Below, one piece after another: positions 42,990 through 55,576 of a stretch of DNA of 64,000 bases. The position numbers were made by a program, and so were the translations under genes. Each line of letters begins with the position of its first letter. Positions within the stretch are counted from its first letter, which is position 1. This DNA comes from Maratus speciosus (Eukaryota > Arthropoda > Arachnida > Araneae > Salticidae): the NCBI GenBank assembly GCA_963932465.1, contig OZ010795.1:471810806-471874805 (forward strand). The letters run 5' to 3'. The notes beneath the pieces are model-generated. The model saw nothing but the letters and a program-made list of their open reading frames with translations, did no database searches and was not told the origin of the DNA.

Positions 42990-45900
42990 TTTCGAATTGC
43001 AACAGTGGTTGCTTTGGGATTATTGCAATTTTGAAAATAATGATTCTTGAAGATAATTTTTTTAGAACTTTTTGTTCTTTTTTTAAGAATTATGAGAGTT
43101 TTGGTTGAAATATTTTAATAGAAGCTACATTTTCATGAAACTTGTTCTAATTTTTGAAGAAAATTAAGATCGTTATTCAAGAAAGTCAACTAAAATTTTT
43201 TTGAAAAATTGTTCTCATTAGTTCAAAAGAAAATGGTTTCTTTAATTCAAGGTTTATTGGATATAATTTATGAAAATATTGTAAAATATTTGATGTTCTC
43301 ATTCTGAAAAATTCTTGAGTTATGCCATTTTTATGTTAAATAGTTGCATTTTTTTTTTTTTTTTTTACAATATTCTAAAGAATTCATATTTAAATTTTAC
43401 TATATTTTGTAGAATGTATTATTATTCTAATCAAGAAGTGAATTTATATAATTACAATATTGAAAATGAATTTTATGTTGGTGCAAATAATAGCAATATT
43501 CTGTTTTTAAGAATAGAATTCTGAGGCAGTTACATATTTTTTTAATTGATTGAAAATTGTGGAATTGAAAATAATTTTGAAGAATAATTATTGAAATTGA
43601 AATATTTTTACAAATGAATTTATGTTCTCAAATAATTTCTATGAATTTGAAGTTTGGCAAAAATTGTTCTCAAGAACATGATATGATATTTTAGGAGGCA
43701 TGGCTTTTGGGTTATTTTTTAATTTTCTACTTATTAATGGCACTTTAAATGAATTATAAATTTGAATTTCAATATATATATTTAAAAAAAAAAAAGAGAT
43801 TGAAATTTTATTGAAGTATTATTTTTAATTCTTGTTGCTGAGAAATTTTGTTCTTCACTTAAAGCTGTTCTCATCTCATTATGCCTATTTTCTCCAACTG
43901 AAGTTTGGTATTCTTCAAGTAATTTATAGTAGTAATTATCCTGTATGATTATTTTTGAAGTATTGCCTGCTTCTCTGAATAACAAAAATATAATGTGAAA
44001 ATTTATAAACAGTTATCCCCTTTGAAAAGTTCTTAGACTTGCTCCTTAGATGATTTGTGAAATACGCTGATTTGTATAGTTAGCATGTTGTCTTGTGGAC
44101 TAGTCTGATTTCATCTCTAATATTTAAAGAAGTGTTTCTAATATTTAAAGAACTGTTCCTGTTTTTAAATTTACCTGTTGATGTTGTTATAGAACTCTCA
44201 GCTAACAAATTGAAAATATTCAAAATTTTCATTGCTTCAATTCTCTTTGGCAAATTCAATTCTTTCACAAATTTTATAAGTCTATGCATGACATATCCAC
44301 ATCGACATCATCATACCTTATTCTCATGTTGCTTTATAAAAATAAAAAGAGCAACATTAATTTTTTTTCATTTAAAATGAAATGGGGCTTCTTCAATCCT
44401 GTAACAGTTCTACTTAAAAATTCCATTCACCATAAGAAAAATATTTTTTCCTTGCCAATAGTGATGATTACTTTTATATTTATTAACTATCAATAGCGCT
44501 TAAGTTATGTGCTTTTTGCCATATTTAATGATGACTGTTCCTGTATATGCTGCTAGAAAATTTTTTTTAATTACCTGTAATGACATTCTTCAGACTTTTC
44601 TTCCATTCATCTGTTGCTTACCTGATGAAGGTGGTCAGTGGTTTTGTGTGATATCCATTTCTTCTGGTCTCTTCTTTGTTGTTGCACATGTTATCATGGA
44701 AGCTAAAAATGACAAAATTACCTACCTACTTTTTCAAGTTTCCTACATCTACAATAGTTTAATTTTTTGTGTGCTTCGTATTCAGCCATAAGATGCCTGG
44801 TGGAGATGTTTTTCATTTATAGGCAAATATCCATTTATGAAACCACTTCATTAGAGTTCTTCGGTTTGTGAAGCTACAAATAGTGTTTACTACTTAGTTC
44901 TCTTCAAAAATAAATAAATAAATAAGTTTCATTACTGATTATAATAGTGTGCCAGTTAACGTTTCTCATGTGAGAGCAAATATCCTCATCAAGTGAAATT
45001 GTTGACTTGTCTGCTGCTAGAACTCAGTTACTCACACCATATCTTTATTCTAAGTCTTCTCAAAATAAGGAAGTTTAAATTTATATTACCTGAAAATTAC
45101 TGATGTGTTTTACCTTCAATAACATAATTTTATGCTGCATTTTCTCCAAATATTCTAGCACGTGCAATTAAAATTATTCAGAGTTAATTTTTGCTTGTGT
45201 GTAGCAATTCATCCTCACATTGCAAAATTTTTGCTCATTCATAATCAAGTGTAAATTCTTAACCATATAAGAAGTTTGTGAATATTTGTTACAGTGTTTA
45301 TGCAAGATCAAGTTATTTTGAAAAGTTCCCATATTTATTTATTTATTATGTGCATAGTGCCTTTTACTTTAATCTTATTTCATACCCAAAGCCTCTAAGT
45401 CTTTATTTTGCCATTTGCCTCATTGATTTAAAAAAAAAAAAAAAAAAAGATTCGTTCATTTTGAAGATTTTTCGTTTTATGAAGAATTTAATAGTAAAAA
45501 TGATCTTCATTTTGAAGTTTTCAATGTTTTATGAAGAAAGTGAAATTTATTAATGTCTTCTCTTCATACCTACAAATAATACGAGAAGATTACAGAAAAG
45601 CACAAGTCTAGATGGAAATTTTTACCAGCGCATTTATATATATATAGAATTTTTTTCTATAAATCATCTAGTGAAATTTTTTTTTAAAATAAAGTGCTTC
45701 TTGACCTCAAATCCTGATTATGTCCTATCATACTACATTTCATCATAAGTGCACCACCGACTTCTCGTCCTTGTTAATCTCTGCAAAAGTGATTCATGTA
45801 TGTGTCGCAGAAGTATGATTGCTCTGCAGTAATGAGTACGATGTCGTCAGTTAAGTGCTTCAAAGAGAATGCAATGCATTCTCACTTTCTACAAAGTGTC

Positions 45901-47537
45901 TCGTCATGTTAAAATGTTCTAATGTCATCATGCAAAGATCATCTATTTTGATGATTATTATGTGAATGTTCCAGTTTTTTTCGACAGCACTATACCAGTG
46001 TACCACCTCATGTTGTGTTACTAAACATTCAGTGACATCTATTTATCTCAAATAGCCTTGTTCCATATGGCTCTGGACTCAATAAACATTGTTTTGAATC
46101 CATAAACATTGCCTCTACCACCTGCAGTTACACAATGTTACTATATTCTTATTTATAATTAAAATTTTCTTTTACTTAAGATGTTAGGAGCCTTGCTAGG
46201 AGATCCAAGCCACCTAAAATTTTACGTAGGAGATCTTATATGTGTTTATTTTTGTTCATGTACATGCTGATGGCTAGGGCATGATGGTCATCGGCGTGGT
46301 TGTGGACTTCAATATTTACATATATATATATATATAATTTTTTTTTTGTTTGTTTACGGTGTTGCTGATGATTTATCTTTGTCATTATCATCATTGTGAG
46401 CTTAACATTGAATTGTAATAATTTTATTTCTATATTATATTTAAATGATTATTTAAAAATTATATTCCTGGTACATGGTATTTTAGTTTTATAAACTCAT
46501 GATTTTGTCAATTTTTTTCTTTCATTCTATATGGAAGTACTTAAATTTTTTTTGGTGATCACCAGTCTCTCACATTTTAAAGAAAAACCATGGTATATGT
46601 ATATTTATCTAATCTTTTGAGTCTCATACATATATATTAAGAATTCTTATGACTAATACATTGAAATTTTTATTTAGTAAAGTATAAAGTTCAAAGAAAT
46701 TGTGTCTAAGATGGGATTTATGACACTTAATTATGACATGTCTTTTAATTGAAATAGCAACTTGTTTTTATGGGATACCTTGTTTGGGTGATTGAGTAGT
46801 GCACGACTCAGTTACACAATTGGTATCACATACAATTGGTTGTCTGTTTTATTTTGAATGAAATTATAAAGTTTGATACACTAAAATGATATCATTAAGT
46901 TTTATGAAAGTTTATTTATATATGGCCATTTCATTTCCTTTCATGTTAAGGGTAATAGAAAACTCTTTATTTTTTTAGATATAATTCTAAAATTAAAAAG
47001 TCCTAGGCATGTTGTAAAAGTCAAACTACAAAATGTTTCCTGACTTTTTTTGTTGCTTTTGTATTTGCAACTTTTATCAGAAGTTAATTCTGTTTTTATT
47101 TGGTACCAAGATAGCAAAAATTGTTATGACTAGTCAATGATCTCAATTTTGTTAACCCAGAATATGTTAACATTTTTAGGATGATAATTTTATGAGATCA
47201 AATAGAAGGTTTTGCCAATGTTACTGTATTTTTGGCATTTTTATTGTATACTTGATGTATTGTATACTTTTTGGATTATGAATGTACTTTATGCAATGTA
47301 TATTCTTTTTCTCTCTCTTACTTTTGGTCACCAATATTTTTTTTTCCAGCACCAATTTTTTTTTCAACTGTTAAATCACCAATTTTTTTTTCCATCACCT
47401 TAACTTTAAATTTTATTGTTCGACTTTAATGATTTTTTTCGCTTTGGCAGTTCAAAATTTTGTCATCCCATTTTCTGTAAAAGGTTTTTGATCAATTTTG
47501 CCTTTTACATCTCCTGGTCTTACAAAATTTTCTCGGT
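42990..47537. other. Interior of the LARD-like element, no coding found
   Basis: 4.5 kb of AT-rich sequence. The longest frames (about 95 residues, for example 44093-44380 and 44507-44791) are Phe/Leu/Ile-rich and show no retroelement motif. The part around 45700-46140 is less AT-biased than the rest. I see no host gene captured in it. Confidence 0.55.
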
Positions 47538-47546
47538 GAAGGGAGG
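47538..47546 (+). other. Polypurine tract of the LARD-like element
   Basis: gaagggagg stands three bases before the 3' LTR. Confidence 0.65.
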
Positions 47547-47549
47547 TAA

Positions 47550-48523
47550 TGTGAGAATACTTCTCACAGTATTTAAATTTGGTTTAATTTTATTCCCTTT
47601 CAGCCTTTTTTTTTGCATCGATGTCTATTTAAACTCAATCTTTACGCCGCGATGTTGACGCTTTTATCCCTCACCGTAAAGCAAGTTCATTTTTCACCGC
47701 CGATATTCATATCTGCGTTGGGAGCGAATCGGCAGCTTGCGCATGCGCACTCCGTTATTTTGGGAGCACATTTCTGGAGCTCTCGTATCGATGGAGACAG
47801 CTTGCATTATGATGACGTCATTGAAATTATGCTCCGCCCTCTTTTGACGCCGATCGCTGACAGGAGAATCGTTTTGTTTCGTTTTCCAATCAGTGAAACT
47901 TTTTTTAATTCTGCAGCTTGTAATTCGATTTTCATTAATTTCCCGTAAATGTTAATTTAGCTAATCAATTTAAATTCTGCCTTTTAATTACTTTGTCAAC
48001 CCCGTATTCATCATTTAAAAACTAAAACTCGTTAATTTTCAATTCAGAATTTGGTTTGATGTTGTCTGCAAAAGATGTAGTCTTTTAACGTATTTTTAGC
48101 GGAGCGCCAGCCCGCTGGCCGGCCGTTCGAATGCCGTGCCGTTCTTTTTGGCTGAATGAGTTTAATATTTTATTTAAGTGGATGTGTTTTTTTTTCAAAG
48201 TTTAATCCTTTAAAGTTGTGCTGCTCTCATTAAAAGGAATCCCATGGATTTATTCCGTGTTGGCTGCTATTTTTCTTCTTAAAAGATTAGTTCTTCTATT
48301 TTAAAATGGTGACCAGAAGCAAGTATTTTCTTAACCTTCTACTGCTACTAACGTATGAAATAAAGAATATTATTTGTTTTCATCAAATTGCCTCTTCATT
48401 GTCTACATTTCAAGTAAGACGTTTCCAGTTTTATTATTTCTTTAACAATCAATAGTAATATATTAAAAGACCTTCGCAATTTGTTCTAAACCACTTAAAC
48501 GATCACATATTATTCTCGCCACA
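47550..48523 (+). repeat. 3' LTR of the LARD-like element
   Basis: Same length as the 5' LTR. Apart from the terminal 70 bp I see only one T-run indel and one substitution (ccgctggcc versus ccgctgtcc). Confidence 0.9.
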
Positions 48524-49454
48524 GTTTATTATGTTAAGGAACTTCCCTGATTAGTTTTGGGGGTTCATTGGTTAAGGATAAAGGGGGAAGGGGGGCTAGT
48601 CGACCCCCCTTAATTTATATAAACGGGTTTTTCATGCAGAATTATTCGCTTTGCTCCAAATTTGGTATACCGGTTTATTATGTTAAGGAACTTCCCTGAT
48701 TAGTTTTGAGGGTTCATTGGTTAAGGATAAAGGGGGGTTAGTCCACCCCTTTAATTCCGATAAATGGGTTTTTCATGCAGAATGATTCGATTTGCTCCGA
48801 AATTGGTATACCGGTTTATTATGTTAAGGAACTTCCCTGATTAGTTTTGGAGGTTCATTGGTTAAGGATAAAGGGGGAAAAGGGGTGTTAGTCCACCCCC
48901 TTAATTCAGATAAATGGGTTTTTCATGCAGAATGATTCGATTTGCTCCGAATTTGGTATACCGGTTTATTATGTTAAAGAACTTCCCTGATTAGTTTTGG
49001 GGGTTCATTGGTTAAGGATAAAGGGGAAAAGGGAGGTTAGCCCGCCCCTCTTAAATTAGATAAATGCGTTTTTCATGCAGAATGATTCGATTTGCTCCGA
49101 AGTTGGTATACCGGTTTATTATGTTAAGGAGCTTCCCTGATTCGTTTTGGGGATTCATTGGTTAAGGATAAATAGGGGGCTAGTCCACCCCCTTAATTTA
49201 GATAAATGGGTTTTTTGCAGGATTATTCGATTTGCTCCAAATTTGGTATACCGGTTTATTATGATAAGGAGCTTCCCTGATTAGATTTGGAGGTTCACTG
49301 GTTAATTATAAAGGGGGAAACGGGGGCTAATTCCCCTTCACTTATTTTTTTGAGGGGCATTATTCTTTAAAATAAGAGTATGATGTACAATTAGTGTGAA
49401 TAGCCTGTGAGCTCAATGCCATCAGTTTAGCTGGACACTTTTATTTTTTATTTT

Positions 49455-49660
49455 TTACATGTTAACTTTTTAGATTTGTCCAAAATAAGAAAATAGTATC
49501 AAGCGGGACGGTGATTTGCCCATCACCGTTCTGCCGACAGTGGCTTAGCCAAGGGGGTGGGGTCGGAATGTCCCTCCTAACGATAGGTCCGTACACTAAA
49601 TCATGAATAATAAAAGTAGTAACTTGTGCTAAAACGGCAATTTTTTTAAATTTTTTTTAC
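49455..49660. repeat. ~190-bp tandem repeat, third unit
   Basis: Continues the array at 41191-41560 after the composite insertion. It has agatttgtccaaaataagaa and gtccgtacactaaatcatg. Confidence 0.83.
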
Positions 49661-50490
49661 ATGTTAACTTTTTGGATTTGTCATCAGAAATGTCATCATG
49701 AGAGAGCAATTTGCATTCGCGTCCGGAAATTTAGTTTAAAATGCCAAATTTTATGGAATTTTTGGTAAGATTCTTCGCTTTTATTGAAAAATGGAAAACA
49801 GTTTCGATCACATAGTTTCTGAATAAGTGCACTTTCAAATTTCTTGAGGTTAGAAATATTTTCACGGATGTATCAGAAATTACCTAATTTTGATTTGAGT
49901 AGAGGTTTAAAGAGTCAGAGAGATTCGCATTGTTGAACAAACTTCGGAGGAGGGGGATTGAAAGAATTTAAGATATATTTCATTTTTTAATAACTTTTAG
50001 CATTTTTCTGTTGTTTACGAGAGGGAAGGTCATGACCCCCGTCTCCTTCCCCTTGGATCCGTCACTGATAATAACCGCTTGAGAGCATAAATGTACTATA
50101 GCTAAATCTACGACATTAGAACATGTCTGTAACGAAGCGTGCCATAAATGGAAAAAAATTAAAGTTTGACGAAATTAACACTGTACAATTTATACCCGCT
50201 AATATAAAAATCTGTTTAAAATGGAACATTTATCCAGACCTTTGCGATTCCTTCTTTGTAGCAGTAAAGCCTGTGGAAAATTAAAAACAGAAACATTTCA
50301 TGATCCCGATTACGAAAGGATGGATAATCTTAGAAATACTCTGGCTAAAGCGGATACCTGTTTAAAACGGTATTTTTTCCGATCTCTAGTAATTACGTTT
50401 TGAGAGATGTTATTGTAACTAGATAAAGTGTAAAACTTCATCAACGGAGAATTTGGTGGGACCAATGTTGCTAAAACTTACAGTAAAAAA
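49661..50490. other. Diverged relative of the family 4 repeat unit, then unassigned
   Basis: tagtttctgaataag near 49820, with attttgatttgag near 49890, echoes the long unit of the element at 31788-35390. The rest is unassigned. A 60-residue frame at 50221-50403 has no recognised domain. Confidence 0.45.
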
Positions 50491-51159
50491 CAGGGCCGAA
50501 ACTAGGGGGATGCAGAGGGGTCATGTGCCCCAAGCGTCAGAACGAAAGGCGAGGAAAGGGGTGGGGGCGCCAAATGAAGATTTTATTTTTCATTTCATAC
50601 AAAAATGTATGTATATTATATATATATATATATATACATTAAAGACAAAGTAACTCGCAAGCTAATGTTAAACCTATGGGAGCGTTCTTTAAAAAACATT
50701 CTCGCTTGCATTTTAATAGTTTTAAATGATTTTTTTTCTATTTTCGTTGCATATTTTTTAAATTTTACTTTTGGTTATTTTTACGTGTTTGGATTTTTTA
50801 ACTGCAAGACAATTTTATCAAAATTCCATATATATATATACATTTTTGTATCAAACGACAAACAAAATTTCCGTTTGGCGCCCTCTTCGCCTAGGGCCGA
50901 AACTAACCTTTTTACACCCGGGGCAAGCATGGATTTTGGCGCCCCCCCCCCTTTCCCGCAAAGTATATTTACAAAGAGAATTTTACTAATTTTCTAATAG
51001 CCGACTTATTTAAAAATTTAAAACATGTAATCTTAAAATATATAATACTGAACTACGTAATCTACAATGGCGGATCCAAGAGAGGGGGGGGGGGGTCATG
51101 ACTCCCCTCTAAACACCAACAAAAATATTATAAAGATCATTATAAAAATAAAATATACA

Positions 51160-51550
51160 GTTAGAGTCCCGATTATCCGAGTCCTACTTAACCGAGTTTC
51201 CACTTTCACCGAGTTATTTTCTTCTGATGGACTGATGGCTTCTATTATTGTGAAACAGTCATTATAAAAGAAGTGTTAGGTAAAGATGAAACAGCAGTCG
51301 TAAAAAGTTAGAACTCTGATTTTCTGGTCAGAATGGGGAAAAAAATGGCCATAATTTTTTTTGGCAAAAAAAAAAAAAAAAATAAAAAAAATATGGCCAT
51401 TTTTTTTTTCCATTCTGACCAGAAAATCAGAGTTCTAACTTTTTACGACTGCTCTTTCATCTTCACCTAACACTTCATTTATAATGGCTGTTTCGTAATA
51501 ATAGAAGCCATCAGTCCACCAGAAGAAAATGATCCATTCCAAAGGTATAG
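51160..51550. repeat. Foldback insert, copy 1
   Basis: Arms of about 150 bp around a poly-A/T centre near 51370-51395 are inverted copies (cttctgatggactgatggct versus agccatcagtccaccagaag). The outer left part reads agtcccgattatccgagtcc then cttaaccgagtttcc, a pogo-type theme. Confidence 0.82.
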
Positions 51551-51891
51551 GCCTTCATTTGGCGCCCCTTCGTTCTGGCACCCGGGGCACATGCCCCATC
51601 TGCCACACCTTAGTTTCGACCCAGGGCCGAAACTAGCCTTTTTTGCGCCAGGAGCAAACATGAATTTTGGCACCCCCCCCCCTTCTTTCTTCCTCAAAGT
51701 ATATTTACAAAGAGAATTTTACTAATTTTCTAATGGCCGACTTATTTTAAAATTTAAAACATGTAATCATAAAAAATGTAATACTGAACTACGTAAATTG
51801 AATGTGACGTTTGTTGCAATTATAGTTCGTTCACATAAAAGAATTCGCATGTATTACCGGCTATTTACAGTAATTGCTTATACAGTAGAGT

Positions 51892-52215
51892 TCCGATTAT
51901 CCGAGTCCCGCTTAACCGAGTTTCCGCTTTAACCGAGTTATTTTCTTCTGATGGACTGATGGCTTTCATTATTATGAAACAGCCATTATAAATGAAGTGT
52001 TAGGTGAAGATGAAAGAGCAGCCGTAAAAAGTTTGAACTCTGATTTTCTGGTCAAAATGGGGAAAAAAATGGCCATTTTTTTTTCTCATTCTGACCAGAA
52101 AATCAGATTTCAAACTTTTTACGGCTGCTCTTTCATCTTCACCTAACACTTCATTTATAATGGCTGTTTCATAATAATGAAAGCCATCAGTCCATCAGAA
52201 GAAAATAATCGGTTC
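51892..52215. repeat. Foldback insert, copy 2
   Basis: Begins tacagtagagttccgattatcc and is otherwise the same palindrome as 51160-51550 with a shorter centre near 52075. It sits at the equivalent place in the second hAT-like copy, so it entered before that element duplicated. Confidence 0.82.
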
Positions 52216-52302
52216 CAAAGGTATAATCTTTCATTTGGCGCCCCTTGGCTCTGCGCCCGGGGCACATGCCCCCTCTGCCCCCCCCCCTTAGTTTCGGCCC
52301 TG

Positions 52303-53365
52303 GCCTTTCGTTCTTACGCCCGAGCAAGTGCCGCCCCCTCTGCCCTAAACTAGAAAAACTATTACCTAAACTACTACCCAGAAAAAGTTAGAAAATTGCC
52401 CCCCCCCCCCCCCCACGGGTGACAATTATCACTCCCTCCTATCTTTAATATTTTTATATGTTATAAATAATATATATCAGATTTAAAAAATTTGCTTGCG
52501 GTCCCTCTCATCTCCCGCGTATTTTAAATACACTTAGTCGACATTAACTTGTAATATATTAGAATGTAATCTAAGTTATATTAAAAATACATATAATTGA
52601 AATTGACCTACAATCCATTACGGGTTAACTGGATTATACAATTAAAAACGTAATTTAAATCATCTTTTAATCCATTGCAGGTTAATTAAATTATATAATT
52701 AAAAGAGTAATCGAAATCCGCACGTAATCGATTAAAATTAATCTAATTAAATCTTAAAATGTTAAATAAGAATTGATTTGTAATCCTTTAGATAATTATC
52801 GGGTTATACAATTCAAAAGCTTAAATTGAAATTACTTTTCAGTGCTCTGCGTGTTAATCAATTGCATTATGAGGTGATTATAATGTATTTTAATTTAATC
52901 AATAATTTCATTACTCTGTAATCAGATTCTGCCCCAACACTGGTCATATCCATTGAAAATTATTCATATTTTATCGGTTTCGTTTAAATTTTTAAATCGG
53001 GTTCGACAGCCCGCGGATTTTTTTTTCTTTGTTGTTGCCCAGCTTCCCGTTAAAAATATGTCCTAATGCTGCCGGGCTGACCAGTTTGAAAGTTTCCCTC
53101 CATTACGATGGCCCCATGCCGACCACTAAACGTTCTTTGAATAAAATCAAACAAATTCTTGAGAAAGCCCCCCCCCCCCCACAGACTACTTTCTTATCTA
53201 GCTTATCTCTTTCCTCATCTGTGAGCTCGCCTTTCTGCCATTTCCGAGGGCATTTCTCATTTCTGCTTTTGCCTTCCCGCCGCTTCCCGCCTTCCCCAAC
53301 TTCCGTCTAAACTGAAGACAGCGAGAGGAAGAAGACAGAATGGCGACAAAATAGATTTTTCTCGA
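52303..53365. other. Unassigned DNA with C-runs
   Basis: Contains C-homopolymers near 52400 and 53170 and an AT-rich part (52440-52920) with repeated ttaatccat/gtaatc motifs. A 93-residue frame at 53029-53310 is Ser/Pro-rich without a domain and is probably spurious. Confidence 0.45.
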
Positions 53366-53369
53366 GATT

Positions 53370-53580
53370 TTTAATTCGAGATTACACTTGATTATACATG
53401 ATTATACTATGATTATACTGATTACATGTGATTACGTTAAGATTTCATTGATTACCACCGATTACATGGATTACATGTGATGACATGATTACGCATGATT
53501 AAGACTTGATTACAGTATGATTTCACTGATTACAGGAACGGTTGTACGAGATTACACCCCATTGAGAGACCCCTCGAAGG
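53370..53580. repeat. GATTACA-type short tandem repeat, inverted relative to 40.9 kb
   Basis: Degenerate tgattacatgtgatta repeats end with tgtacgagattacacccc, attgagagacccctcg and aagggagg. This is the complement of the leader at 40920-40990. Confidence 0.75.
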
Positions 53581-53626
53581 GAGGACAGTGTCAAAATGTT
53601 TTTTCTGACGTCACATGGATAAAGTC

Positions 53627-53813
53627 CGAGACTAACGAGAAAGACAGGCTACCGCGGTCGGTTGGATTGATCTTTTTTTACAGACCGCTGGAGTCACGTG
53701 ATGCTCGAATGCAGCAATGAAGTTGTGCGAAAAGAGCATCACGTGACTCCAGCGGTCTGTAAAAAAAGAAGGATCGGACCCACCGCGGTAGCCTGTCTTT
53801 CTCGTTAGCCTCG
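53627..53813. mobile_element. Foldback MITE with 9-bp duplication (MULE-like), copy 1
   Basis: gataaagtc at 53618-53626 and 53814-53822 flank ends cgagactaacgagaaagacagg and their complement. The arms run to acagaccgctggagtcacgtg, so the 187-bp element is almost entirely a hairpin. The 9-bp duplication and long inverted repeats suggest Mutator-type mobilisation. Confidence 0.87.
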
Positions 53814-54229
53814 GATAAAGTCCAATGGTTAAGGTACTCACGCCGCCATTTAATTGCCGGTAGGAAAACGACGATTGGCCATGTCGCGTGGGCAACAATC
53901 GCTCATTGGTTTAAGTGGAAAACAAAATGTTTGACGATTCAGCTTGTGTTATAGGAGCCCTACCAATGGTGATTCAAGAAGTTGAATAAACCAGCTGCTG
54001 GAGAAAAGGTATGATGGATTTCTCGCTTCAGGAAAATCCAATGCAAGCAATTGCATTACATGTATTTTTAATTTGTCGAGAATTATCTCTTTTTTTTTTC
54101 GCACAGGTTCGGATTTTATGTGACATTTGTGTTCTGCGTTATATGACAAAGTAAAAATTATCATTAATTTGAATAACTTTCAAACGCATTTACAGTAAAG
54201 AATTGGCGATTCAAGTATTCGAACACCCT

Positions 54230-54413
54230 ATCATTGCAGAAATCACACTTGGCGACGTAGGCCAATCATATCATAGATCTGTTAAAGCAAACTGTTAAAG
54301 ACCAATCGAATTCCCGGAGTTCACGTGTATAGTAGGAGTAATAATGTATGAACCTGTTTTTCTTGCTGACCAACAGTAATTCGACCAACAGTGACGTAAG
54401 CTGCCCTTTCCTT
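54230..54413 (-). mobile_element. MITE family with aaggaaagggca ends, truncated
   Basis: Matches the complement of 62068-62311: gtaggccaatcatatca, ccaacagtgacgtaagctgc and the end tgccctttcctt. The other end is missing. Confidence 0.72.
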
Positions 54414-54833
54414 ATAAAGAATTATTTCAATAGGGACAATTTTCCTATACCGAAGGCTGCAATCAGCGCATCTATAGGCCGTTTTAAGTCCCAATGATTT
54501 CAATGGCATTAGTTAAAAGAATAATTTTCCTGAACCAATGGCTGCGATCAGTGTCTCTATAGACTGTTCAAGTACAAATATGTTTTATAATGTATGAATT
54601 ATTTTTTTTTTTATGTGTGCCAAATTAGAACTTGAAATTCCTTTTAGTTTTTCACCCAAGTTCGCAGCCCTGGGGCGACTGTTAGACCGTAATGTAATCA
54701 CAGCATTATTCGCTGGCGGATATGAGAGTGGCGATGGTGACCTCCAATAATCGATTTTGATCTGCTATAGTTTGGAAAAACGCGATTGTCTAAGCACAGT
54801 CTGAACATAGTATGTTGCAACTCTCCTATCTAG

Positions 54834-55001
54834 CAGTGGTGTAGTCGTAAAAAAAACAGAAGGCATACGCTCAAGGCAGATGGTATACCCTACAGTGTAC
54901 ATACTATAGCTTTTTTGAGAAACAGAGGGTATACGGTGTTTCTTAAAAAAATCCAGAAGGTATACGGCGTATACCATCGTATACCCTCCACTACATCCCT
55001 G
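54834..55001. mobile_element. hAT-type MITE, 168 bp
   Basis: An exact 8-bp duplication ctatctag (54826-54833, 55002-55009) flanks ends cagtggtgtagtcg and ccactacatccctg. The interior is rich in gtatac palindromes. Confidence 0.85.
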
Positions 55002-55019
55002 CTATCTAGTCGCCTTAAT

Positions 55020-55200
55020 GAACTTTAACCACGAATGGCAACAACTCCACCTATGCGGGGGAAAACCCTCAGAAAAATACTGTTTATTGGACGAAGGGGA
55101 TCATCTATTTAGCCTGCCTTTCCTAATAGACCGGGAGGCAGCAGCACAGACGATCACCTCTTCGAGTTCACGGTTGAAATTTGAAAAGGATTTTCAAAGT
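55020..55200. repeat. Fragments of two dispersed repeats
   Basis: 55031-55100 matches the leader at 40873-40940 (tgtttattggacgaagggg). 55125-55198 matches the left arm of the foldback element at 57095 (ggcagcagcacagacgatca, cgagttcacggttgaaa). Confidence 0.65.
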
Positions 55201-55576
55201 TTTTTAGTAAAATATTTTTAATTTTATTTCTTTTAAGCCAAAATAAAAATCGCTTCTTATTATTCTCAAATAGAGTTAGTTACACAATTTTGGAAAATTC
55301 CAACTGTTTACCTAAAAGGGATTTTTAGAAAAGTGTACCGAAGCATAAAAAAAAACACTTTTTTCGAAAAGCCAAAAGAGCTATATACAACCCACAATGC
55401 TTAAATATATTATTTTAAAACCTTCCAGCATCATAATCATATTGATTTAACACTTCATCATCAACCTTTTTCTTTCTGTTTTATCAATTTATAACTCAAT
55501 TCAAAACTCGAAAATTTGAACCAATTTATGTTCCATGTACCGTTAACGAAATTGTTATGTCTGATTTGTGTAATTA

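Larger units (their letters stand above)
41999..48523 (+). mobile_element. LTR retrotransposon with non-coding interior (LARD-like)
   Basis: Two 974-bp LTRs (TGTGAG to CACA) flank a 4.58-kb interior. Target duplication is gtgta (41994-41998) versus gttta (48524-48528), where the host unit normally reads gttta. A PBS and a purine tract are present at the right places. I find no gag or pol in the interior. The element therefore depends on enzymes from elsewhere. The LTRs are nearly identical for 900 bp, so the insertion is recent. Confidence 0.88.
41561..49443 (-). mobile_element. Helentron/HINE-like element, family 1 copy 2, split by an LTR element
   Basis: The left hairpin at 41569-41597 (agctcacaggct, atca, agcctgagagct) and right arm atagcctgtgagct at 49400-49413 match the copy at 22411-23611, including the tail to gacactttt. 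Unit repeats of about 150 bp run to 41998 and resume at 48524. Without the LTR element it is about 1.35 kb. It entered the ~190-bp tandem repeat in a T-run. A gtat microsatellite lies at 41620-41645. Confidence 0.68.
50491..52302. mobile_element. Tandem hAT-like MITE copies with CAGGGCCGAAACTA ends
   Basis: The end motif cagggccgaaacta occurs at 50491, about 50894 and 51622, and inverted near 51600 and at 52290-52302. The segments from about 50894 and from 51622 are two direct copies of one element (aaagtatatttacaaagagaa, then cacccggggcacatgcccc near the right end). 50491-50583 is an inverted partial copy of the right end. Each full copy contains the same foldback insert. No 8-bp duplication was found for the whole block. 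Confidence 0.68.

Noticed and set aside
44507..44791. 94-residue frame as envelope-like protein of the LARD
   Set aside because: Hydrophobic by base composition only. No signal peptide, Cys pattern or retroelement motif I can defend.
53029..53310. 93-residue Ser/Pro-rich frame
   Set aside because: Crosses a C-homopolymer and has no domain.
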